Shown here: positions 1 to 5,314 of the stretch, piece after piece | Layout of the letters: each line of letters opens with the position of its first letter | Numbering within the stretch: the first letter of the stretch is position 1 | Assembly (NCBI GenBank): GCA_029882335.1 | Contig: JAOUKW010000166.1 | Coordinates: 1-8,498 of the forward strand | From: Candidatus Heimdallarchaeota archaeon | GTDB lineage: Archaea > Asgardarchaeota > Heimdallarchaeia > Heimdallarchaeales > Kariarchaeaceae | Direction: 5' to 3' | DNA: 8,498 nucleotides | Notes under the pieces: generated by a model | The model's input: only the letters and a program-made list of their open reading frames with translations | Database searches by the model: none | Told to the model about the DNA's origin: nothing | Position numbers and translations under genes: made by a program

Positions 1-1
1 T

Positions 2-28
2 GTGTTGTGGTAAATTACAGCCACACAC
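2..28 (+). repeat. Imperfect inverted repeat (possible hairpin) upstream of the ubiquitin-fold gene
   Basis: GTGTTGTGG (2-10) can pair with CCACACAC (21-28) as eight base pairs with one bulged T, around a 10-nt loop. No T-run follows, so it does not look like a typical archaeal terminator. It could be a 5' structure or part of a promoter or operator. It lies at the window edge, so its context is unknown. Confidence 0.3.
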
Positions 29-53
29 TATAACAAGTAAAATGGTGATTATT

Positions 54-407
54 ATGTCAGATTTTGAAGATTTAGATATTGATGATATTGAGGAACAAGA
101 ACCTAAGAGTGCAATTAAATCAAAAACACCCGCCTCTTCTAAGACACCTGGAGGAAGTAAGAAAAATGTTTATTTGCAAAGTACAGTAGGACCTGCACAA
201 AAGCAGGAGAAATTAACTGTTAGTGAAAATGCACCACTAGGCGATATTAAATATACTGTTTCACAAATATTCAACTTACCTGTTGATGAATTCCATCTAT
301 CACATGCAGGTAGAACCATGGACCCAGATGACACTCTCTCAAATTACGGAGTTGAAGATGGAGATACAATTTTATTAATACCAGTGTCTACAGCAGGCGC
401 AATTTAA
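54..407 (+). CDS. Ubiquitin-fold small modifier-like protein with acidic N-terminal extension
   Basis: The C-terminal part (about residues 38-111 of 117) has a ubiquitin-type beta-grasp pattern. AGR, DDTLSNYGV and DGDTILLI align with ubiquitin AGK48, GRTLSDYNI and ESTLHLV. The Lys48, Lys63 and Ile44 equivalents are Arg, Asp and Ser, so this is not a plain ubiquitin. The ubiquitin diglycine position reads Ala-Gly and is followed by Ala-Ile, so a conjugatable Gly would need a two-residue trim. The first ~37 residues are acidic, then Lys/Ser/Thr/Pro-rich, and probably disordered, as in SUMO N-termini. I chose ATG 54 over ATG 42 because GGTGAT (44-49), matching the archaeal anti-SD, precedes it and because a TATAA at 29-33 suits it better. 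The frame has no stop back to the window edge, so a longer N-terminus is possible. A modifier role is inferred; no E1, E2 or protease gene is in the window. Confidence 0.8.
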   Translation: MSDFEDLDIDDIEEQEPKSAIKSKTPASSKTPGGSKKNVYLQSTVGPAQKQEKLTVSENAPLGDIKYTVSQIFNLPVDEFHLSHAGRTMDPDDTLSNYGVEDGDTILLIPVSTAGAI

Positions 408-460
408 AATCATTATTACTTAATAAAAAGTTACAGCAAACCAACCACATATAAGTAACA

Positions 461-467
461 TTTAATT
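461..467 (+). promoter_or_regulatory. Probable TATA box for the membrane protein gene
   Basis: TTTAATT lies 24-30 nt before ATG 491, the spacing expected for a leaderless archaeal transcript. There is no Shine-Dalgarno motif before the ATG. A second candidate, TATAA at 450-454, would give a short leader of about 13 nt. Confidence 0.35.
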
Positions 468-490
468 TCAATTATAATTATAGCTAATTA

Positions 491-1108
491 ATGACAAATG
501 GGATTGAATTCACAATTATTAATGGATTCAATATCCTCATTAATGGCTCGATTTTTGCATATTTTAGCTTAAAATTAAGAAGATTATATGAGAGAATTAC
601 CCTATATTGGTTTCTAGCATATTTTATATTTTTCATTTCAAACATAATCTCACTTTATCACTACTTCACCTTTCAAAATATCGATCAAGCTTTTTCAGTT
701 GTTAGACCAATTTCACTTTTTGCAGTTATGTTTCTCTCTCTAAGTGTATTAGAAATGGGATTAATTAATTTGAAGAAAGATATATTGTCAATGATTTTTG
801 GTATGATGGGGATATTAAGTCTAATATCGCAAATATTCAGTTTGTTCACCTACATCTACCGTATTTCAATAATTATTTATTCCTTAGTTGCATTTTTAGG
901 ATATATTTTTATCGCTATTAAAAGTAGAAATTACCCTCTGCTTCAAATCAGCTTAGGGATATTAATTCAAGCAGTAGCAGGATTTCTCTCAGCAACAGAA
1001 ATTATTGGAGTCGTTTTCGCTTATTTTATACTTGCATTGGGTGCATTTTTCATAGGCTTCGGAATTATCCTAGGTAAATATTTTCTAGAAAATAACGATC
1101 TAGATTAA
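491..1108 (+). CDS. Small seven-helix integral membrane protein, family not recognised
   Basis: I do not recognise this 205-residue protein. It is almost entirely hydrophobic, with about seven predicted transmembrane segments near residues 5-27, 36-57, 69-91, 98-119, 123-143, 147-167 and 171-195. Basic residues cluster in alternate loops (KLRRLYER after helix 1, NLKKD after helix 3, KSRNY after helix 5). By the positive-inside rule this gives an N-out, C-in topology, as in rhodopsins and other 7TM receptors. There is no soluble domain beyond an 11-residue acidic tail, and no lysine inside helix 7, which argues against a retinal protein. The ATG start has no Shine-Dalgarno motif but has an upstream TATA-like element. 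The stop shares four bases with the stop of the convergent LRR gene. Function is unknown; a sensor or membrane-anchor role would be a guess. Confidence 0.75.
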   Translation: MTNGIEFTIINGFNILINGSIFAYFSLKLRRLYERITLYWFLAYFIFFISNIISLYHYFTFQNIDQAFSVVRPISLFAVMFLSLSVLEMGLINLKKDILSMIFGMMGILSLISQIFSLFTYIYRISIIIYSLVAFLGYIFIAIKSRNYPLLQISLGILIQAVAGFLSATEIIGVVFAYFILALGAFFIGFGIILGKYFLENNDLD

Positions 1109-1998
1109 AAATAGTCTAAATAATGATAATCCACATATATCAAATTGGGAAGCAATCTAATTAATGCTTTAAACTTAGTTTCATAATTGATTGTAAATGG
1201 ATTACCATCGACATAAATTTCTTCTAAACTTTTCAATTTCCCCAATACGGTAAAAGGAATTTCCTCTAGATTGTTATTTCTAAGATCTAATATTTTTAAA
1301 TTCTCTAGAAGACCAATTTCCTCAGGTATATAATCCAGTTTATTATCATGCAAATATAAATAATTGAGATTTTTCAGGTTACCAATCCAATGAGGTATTT
1401 CTGTAATCTTGTTATCTCCGTATTGCAAGTCTCGTAATTTGGTTAATGTTGCAATTGAATCTGGTAGCTTGGCGATGTTATTATAAGATATCCTCAATCG
1501 AATTAAATCTTTTATATCTCCCACACTATCAGGTAATGATTTCAGCTTATTATTTCCCAAACTTAAATCAATTAGATTTTTTAAGTTACCTATATCCTTG
1601 GGAATCGAATTAATTTCATTATTCTGTAATTCAAACACTTCTGCGTCTTGATAGTTGCATATACCATCAGGTATGCTTTTTAAATTATTCCGACCCCAGA
1701 ATAAACTAATTAGTTTCGATAGATTTCCAATATCTTCTGGAATTTTTTTTATCAAATTAGTCCCAATATTTAAACTCCGTAATTCAGTTGCCATGCACAC
1801 CTCTTCAGGTAAATCAGTTAACTTTCGATTAATCGGATCTCGTCCATTTATACTAAGAGAAACTAATCGATCATTTCTAATCCTATAGCCTCTAGCCCAA
1901 TAGCTAGATAATAATTCATCTTGTATATTCTCTTCAATTTTCTTAAGTAAATCTTGTTCTGCTTTTGGGAGAAATCGACGATAATAAAAATCTTCCAA
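1105..1998 (-). CDS. Leucine-rich-repeat protein (Asgard-type, 23-residue repeats)
   Basis: This 297-residue soluble protein has about nine leucine-rich repeats and a C-terminal cap. From residue 73 the register is exactly 23 residues (starts at 73, 96, 119, 142, 165, 188, 211, 234), with the pattern LxxLxLxxNxLxxIPxxIGNLxx typical of the prokaryotic/Ras-suppressor LRR class. A helical, charged N-terminal segment (about 1-35) precedes the array, and residues 258-297 (PNLIYVDYH near the end) resemble a capping repeat. No signal peptide or membrane segment is visible, so it is probably a cytoplasmic protein-binding scaffold; the partner is unknown. The start is TTG at 1998: an in-frame TAG lies two codons upstream and the first in-frame ATG is about 68 codons in, inside the repeats. 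A TATA box at the leaderless distance supports TTG. The globin gene lies 55 bp upstream on the same strand. Confidence 0.9.
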   Translation of the reverse strand: MEDFYYRRFLPKAEQDLLKKIEENIQDELLSSYWARGYRIRNDRLVSLSINGRDPINRKLTDLPEEVCMATELRSLNIGTNLIKKIPEDIGNLSKLISLFWGRNNLKSIPDGICNYQDAEVFELQNNEINSIPKDIGNLKNLIDLSLGNNKLKSLPDSVGDIKDLIRLRISYNNIAKLPDSIATLTKLRDLQYGDNKITEIPHWIGNLKNLNYLYLHDNKLDYIPEEIGLLENLKILDLRNNNLEEIPFTVLGKLKSLEEIYVDGNPFTINYETKFKALIRLLPNLIYVDYHYLDYF

Positions 1999-2008
1999 TA
2001 CCTATAGT

Positions 2009-2022
2009 TAGGATTAATCCTA
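2009..2022. promoter_or_regulatory. 14-bp perfect palindrome next to the LRR gene TATA box (possible operator)
   Basis: TAGGATTAATCCTA is a perfect 14-bp palindrome. It starts at the downstream edge of the LRR gene TATA box, overlapping it by two bases, and lies between the box and the start codon, where a bound repressor would block initiation. About one such palindrome is expected by chance in an AT-rich window of this size, so only its position makes it notable. Confidence 0.3.
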
Positions 2023-2027
2023 TTTAA
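2021..2027 (-). promoter_or_regulatory. TATA box of the LRR gene
   Basis: TTAAATA on the minus strand lies 23-29 nt before the TTG start at 1998, the distance expected if transcription begins at the start codon. No Shine-Dalgarno motif is present. This supports both the TTG start and transcription independent of the upstream globin gene. Confidence 0.5.
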
Positions 2028-2053
2028 TCTCTAGGGATATCGAGAAATTAATT

Positions 2054-2491
2054 TCAAGTTTTGAAATCAATAATTTCATTTTTTTCTACGATAAATTCAT
2101 TTTGATTGACCATTCGCATAGAAATTCTCTCAAAGTAATCATTCATAACCATCCATGCAGGATGCCCTTCTTTGATATTCAACTCTTTTAATGATTCAAT
2201 CATATAACTCAACCAAATATTTCTTGATTGAATTGTAATTTTATATGGCATATGTCTTTTTCTCATATGTGCGGGTTCTCCCCTCAAAGCTGCATATTCT
2301 CTTGGACCACCAAAACGTTGTCTTAAGAATAAATACTGCAATTTCTTCCCTTCAGAGAGATCTCTTGGAAATATTGATAATAAAAGTTCATCGTTCTCAA
2401 CTTTTTTATAGAATATGTCTACGAGACTTTGAAAAAATTGATCTCCACCCACATAATCATATACTTCCTCAAAGGTCAGATTATTCTCCAT
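2054..2491 (-). CDS. Group II truncated hemoglobin (2/2 globin)
   Basis: This heme protein binds O2 or other small ligands; the family is linked to oxygen/NO/peroxide handling and redox sensing. The 145 residues match group II (GlbO/YjbI type): Tyr28 at the B10 position, FPRDL (41-45) at the CD corner, the QRFGGPREY segment (58-66), and MRKRHMPYKI (76-85) containing the proximal heme ligand His80 (F8). Trp93 (NIWLSYM) is the conserved G8 tryptophan of groups II and III. The core ends near residue 125 and is followed by a charged ~20-residue tail slightly longer than usual. The ATG start has a TATA box at the leaderless distance and no Shine-Dalgarno motif. The gene is divergent from the isonitrile-hydratase-like gene. 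Its presence suggests exposure to oxygen or reactive nitrogen species; the actual ligand is not shown by sequence. Confidence 0.92.
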   Translation of the reverse strand: MENNLTFEEVYDYVGGDQFFQSLVDIFYKKVENDELLLSIFPRDLSEGKKLQYLFLRQRFGGPREYAALRGEPAHMRKRHMPYKITIQSRNIWLSYMIESLKELNIKEGHPAWMVMNDYFERISMRMVNQNEFIVEKNEIIDFKT

Positions 2492-2514
2492 AAATAAAAT
2501 ATTATAGTTTTTTC

Positions 2515-2522
2515 ATATTTAA
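2515..2522 (-). promoter_or_regulatory. TATA box of the truncated hemoglobin gene
   Basis: TTAAATAT on the minus strand covers positions -31 to -24 relative to ATG 2491. This is the canonical archaeal TATA position for a transcript starting at the ATG. No Shine-Dalgarno motif separates it from the start. Confidence 0.55.
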
Positions 2523-2587
2523 TTTATGATTATACCAATGTAATATTTAACAAATTAATTAAAGATTAAATATTTTTGACAATAATA

Positions 2588-3199
2588 ATGTATAATGTAG
2601 GTATTTTAATCTGGCCAAATGCAGAAGTGCTTGATTTTTGTGGACCTTTTGAAGTATTTAGAAATACAGGAGATTTATCAGAAAATGAAATCAACGTATT
2701 TATTGTTGCGAAAACAAATGAAATTGTAAATTGTATGGGATTACAAATTAAACCAAACTATACAATGGAAGATTGTCCTAATTTAGATTTATTAATTATA
2801 CCCGGAGGAAACAGCCAATGGGCTATTAAACAAGACTTCATTTTGAACTGGGTTTCTTCTCAATATCCAAAGGTAAGTCATTTACTTACAGTATGTACAG
2901 GAGCACTAATTATTGCAAAACTAGGTTTAATAACAGATGGTATGATTGCAACAACACATCAGGAAGGAATTCCGTATTTAATAGACTTCTCGCCTAATGC
3001 AAGTATAGACCCAAATGCAAGATTTACAGATAATGGAAAAATTCTAACATCAGGTGGAATATCTGCAGGAATTGATTCTTCCTTATACATGGTTAAGAAA
3101 TTATGGGGTGAAGAATTAGCAAATAAAGTTGCAGTTTACATGGAATATGATTGGCAAATAAAAACACCAGTTATGAAAAATCCACTATCTGAAGATTAA
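2588..3199 (+). CDS. DJ-1/PfpI superfamily protein, isonitrile hydratase-like
   Basis: This 203-residue protein belongs to the class I glutamine amidotransferase-like DJ-1/PfpI superfamily. The nucleophile elbow is TVCTGA with Cys103 followed by Thr104. Asp16 in EVLDFCGPFEVF matches the Asp that partners the catalytic Cys in bacterial isonitrile hydratase (N-substituted formamide formation from isonitriles), where a Cys-Thr pair is also conserved. IIPGG (70-74), ATTHQE (121-126), ILTSGGISAGID (152-163) and the final MEYDW are further matches to that subfamily, which also forms the N-terminal half of some AraC-like regulators; no helix-turn-helix domain follows here. I chose ATG 2588; an in-frame TTG at 2576 would add four residues, but the typical family N-terminus begins at MYNVGILIWP. 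It is divergent from the globin and 30 bp upstream of the dipeptidase, so a two-gene operon is possible. Subfamily is likely; substrate is inferred. Confidence 0.85.
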   Translation: MYNVGILIWPNAEVLDFCGPFEVFRNTGDLSENEINVFIVAKTNEIVNCMGLQIKPNYTMEDCPNLDLLIIPGGNSQWAIKQDFILNWVSSQYPKVSHLLTVCTGALIIAKLGLITDGMIATTHQEGIPYLIDFSPNASIDPNARFTDNGKILTSGGISAGIDSSLYMVKKLWGEELANKVAVYMEYDWQIKTPVMKNPLSED

Positions 3200-3229
3200 A
3201 CTTATACATTGATTCGAGATTACTAATTT

Positions 3230-4573
3230 GTGACTAAGGAGATAATTGATTATCTTTCAGAACTGATTGCATTGCCGTCAATTAGTGCATTTAACACCAA
3301 TCGATCGTTTTCAATACAAACAGCAAATAAAATTAGTGAAAAGCTACGTTTAATAGGTGCTGAAGTAAAAATAGTAGATAATGTAATTCCAGGGAAGAAC
3401 CCGATAATATTAGCTAAATTAGGTGATGATCCTACAAAGAAAACTATATTATTTTATTCTCATTACGATGTTCAACCAGCAGCAAAAGAAGATGGATGGG
3501 ATTATGATCCTTTTGATCTGAAGGAACTAGATGGATATGTATACGGAAGAGGGGTTTCTGATGATAAAGGACCATTAGTTGCAACGTATTTTGCCGTAAA
3601 AGAATTAATTGACGAGGGAAAACTTAATGTAAATGTTTGCTTTGTCTATGAAGGAGAGGAAGAAAGTTCTTCTGGTGGTTTTGAAGATACTTTAGAAATG
3701 CACAAAGATTTTTACAATGATATAGATGGAATTATGATCCTTGATACTTCTTGGTTCGGAGAGGAAACTCCCTCAATGGATTATGGTTTTAGAGGTGTGA
3801 CATATATGGGAATACAAATTCAAGGCCCGAATAAAGATCAACATTCAGGTCTTGTAGGTGGAGTGATTAGAGAGCCAATGGAAGATCTAATTTATCTGAT
3901 GTCAAAGTTAAAACAATTTGACGGTAAAGTATTGATAAACGGATTTTATGACAAAGTATTACCATTAACAGATGAAGAAAAAGAATTGTATTCTAACATT
4001 GAATTTGATTTAGAGGAATTTAAAAAGTATTTGGGAAGAAATACACTACTTTCTGAAGACACCACTACTATGTTAATGAATAATTGGAGAAATCCAACTT
4101 TATCACTACATGGAATTCAAGGAGCTTTTAGTGAAGATGGAAGTAAAACCGTAGTACCAGGAAAAGTAATAGGAAAGGTAAGTATGAGATTAGTACCCAA
4201 TCAAGATCCAAAAGAGATAGCACAATTATTTATAGACCATATAACCAATGAATTCAACAAAATTAATTCTCCAAATAAATTAGATATATTAACCATAGGG
4301 ACTGGAGATTGGTGGTATGGAGATGTGAATAATTTTCTATTTAGTGCAGGAAAGGAAGCTATTAATGAATATTGGCAAATTGAACCTGCTTTCACTCGTT
4401 CAGGTGGTTCAATTCCAATCATTCCCTTTATGGAAAAGTTATTTGATGCTCCAGCAATGGGATTGGGTATTGGTCAATCAACAGACGGTGCACATTCTCA
4501 AAATGAGAGATTAAGAATTAAAAATCTTATTGGTGGTAAGGAAGTAATTAAGAAAATACTATCTAAGTTATAA
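3230..4573 (+). CDS. M20 family metallo-dipeptidase (CNDP2/Dug1-like)
   Basis: This is a di-zinc (or Mn) cytosolic peptidase of 447 residues. All expected M20 residues are present: His78 and Asp80 in SHYDVQPA, bridging Asp111 in GRGVSDDKGP, general base Glu144 and ligand Glu145 in EGEEESSSGG, ligand Asp172 in LDTSWFG, and His422 in DGAHSQNE. His205 in DQHSG is the lid-domain histidine that reaches into the partner active site, and RSGGSIP (390-396) binds the substrate carboxylate. These motifs fit the carnosinase/CNDP2/Dug1 branch rather than DapE or ArgE. That branch cleaves dipeptides such as Cys-Gly, so a role in peptide or thiol turnover is plausible, but substrate is not determined. The GTG start is the first possible one after an in-frame TAA at 3224. 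It follows the isonitrile-hydratase-like gene by 30 bp and ends 3 bp from the convergent GTPase stop. Confidence 0.93.
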   Translation: MTKEIIDYLSELIALPSISAFNTNRSFSIQTANKISEKLRLIGAEVKIVDNVIPGKNPIILAKLGDDPTKKTILFYSHYDVQPAAKEDGWDYDPFDLKELDGYVYGRGVSDDKGPLVATYFAVKELIDEGKLNVNVCFVYEGEEESSSGGFEDTLEMHKDFYNDIDGIMILDTSWFGEETPSMDYGFRGVTYMGIQIQGPNKDQHSGLVGGVIREPMEDLIYLMSKLKQFDGKVLINGFYDKVLPLTDEEKELYSNIEFDLEEFKKYLGRNTLLSEDTTTMLMNNWRNPTLSLHGIQGAFSEDGSKTVVPGKVIGKVSMRLVPNQDPKEIAQLFIDHITNEFNKINSPNKLDILTIGTGDWWYGDVNNFLFSAGKEAINEYWQIEPAFTRSGGSIPIIPFMEKLFDAPAMGLGIGQSTDGAHSQNERLRIKNLIGGKEVIKKILSKL

Positions 4574-4576
4574 GTA

Positions 4577-5116
4577 TTAATTATTTATCAAGTATTCTTC
4601 GATTTTATTTATCAGAGCATGAAATATAATTTCTACATTATCCCCAGTTTTTGCACTTGTATTAATATACAGAATTTCATATCCTAGCCATTCTGATAAT
4701 TGATTTGCATAGAGATGAGCTTCCTGATCTGTAACCTTTGTTGGTGAATCGTATCTCAAATCAGATTTATTTCCAACAAGAATGATTGGAATTTTTTGAC
4801 CGTTTACATTTGTATAGATATCCTCCATCCATTTAGAAATATTTTCAAATGAATCTGGATTTGTCAAATCAAACACAACTAATGCACCGAGGGTACCAGC
4901 ATAATATGCTTGAATCAAATGTTGAAATCTAAGTTCTCCCGCTAAATCCCATATATGAATGGTTTTACCATCAGTATGTCGGTATACAGAAAAATCTGCA
5001 CCAATTGTCATAGAATAAGATTCTTTAAATGAATTTCCCATGAATATCCTCCTCAAGCTCGTTTTCCCAACAGAAGCATTACCCACTAGAATTATTTTAT
5101 AAGTTTTAATGGTCAT
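4577..5116 (-). CDS. Rab-like small GTPase (Ras superfamily), catalytic Gln replaced by Glu
   Basis: This 179-residue single-domain GTPase has all five G boxes: P-loop GNASVGKTS (12-20, Lys18), switch I Thr37 in MTIGADF (Rab-like IGxDF), switch II WDLAGE (56-61), NKSD (116-119) and TSAK (153-156). Switch II reads Leu-Ala-Gly-Glu where Rabs have Thr-Ala-Gly-Gln, so the catalytic glutamine is Glu61. The C-terminus (EEYLINN) has no cysteine, so prenylation is excluded, and membrane attachment, if any, must come from a partner. YYAGTLGALVVFDLT (71-85) also matches the Rab signature. Many such GTPases are found in Asgard genomes; effector and process are unknown. ATG 5116 lies eight codons before the P-loop beta strand, as usual. 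It is convergent with the dipeptidase and divergent from the fusion gene. Confidence 0.93.
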   Translation of the reverse strand: MTIKTYKIILVGNASVGKTSLRRIFMGNSFKESYSMTIGADFSVYRHTDGKTIHIWDLAGELRFQHLIQAYYAGTLGALVVFDLTNPDSFENISKWMEDIYTNVNGQKIPIILVGNKSDLRYDSPTKVTDQEAHLYANQLSEWLGYEILYINTSAKTGDNVEIIFHALINKIEEYLINN

Positions 5117-5193
5117 CCCTACCGATTGTAGTAAGTAATTATCCCATTCTGTATCATATAAATATATTCAGTAAAATCTATTTGATCGATGAA

Positions 5194-5214
5194 TATTTCA
5201 AAATAATTGAAATA
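5194..5214. repeat. Inverted repeat in the divergent GTPase/fusion-gene spacer
   Basis: TATTTCAA and TTGAAATA form perfect 8-bp arms around AATAA, near the middle of the 198-bp spacer between two divergent genes. It could be an operator serving either gene. The region is very AT-rich, so chance occurrence is likely. The spacer also holds ATTCAGTA twice (5166-5173 and 5239-5246). Confidence 0.25.
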
Positions 5215-5314
5215 ATTAAATATTTTCTATTCGCTATAATTCAGTATAATTATTTACACAAGAATGATTATCAAATTCAAAAGTACCAAATACCTTTGAA
5301 AATAAAGAAAATTA

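Noticed and set aside
1..41. Left-edge hairpin as a tRNA end or a terminator of an upstream gene.
   Set aside because: No T-loop sequence or CCA-type end is present, and no T-run follows the stem.
491..1108. Membrane protein as a microbial rhodopsin or heliorhodopsin.
   Set aside because: No lysine within helix 7 for the retinal Schiff base, and the protein is shorter than known rhodopsins.
1655..2493. Plus-strand reading frames of 77 and 82 codons opposite the LRR and globin genes (1655-1888, 2245-2493).
   Set aside because: They lie inside genes with clear family motifs on the other strand and show no recognisable domain themselves.
2588..3199. PfpI-type intracellular protease.
   Set aside because: Asp16 and the Cys-Thr elbow fit isonitrile hydratase-like members; typical PfpI proteases show a Cys-His elbow, which is absent here.
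4201..4422. Minus-strand frame of 73 codons inside the dipeptidase gene.
   Set aside because: It is a shadow of a coding region with all catalytic residues intact. Minus-strand frames at 6123-6329, 6990-7229 and 7849-8073 were dropped for the same reason.
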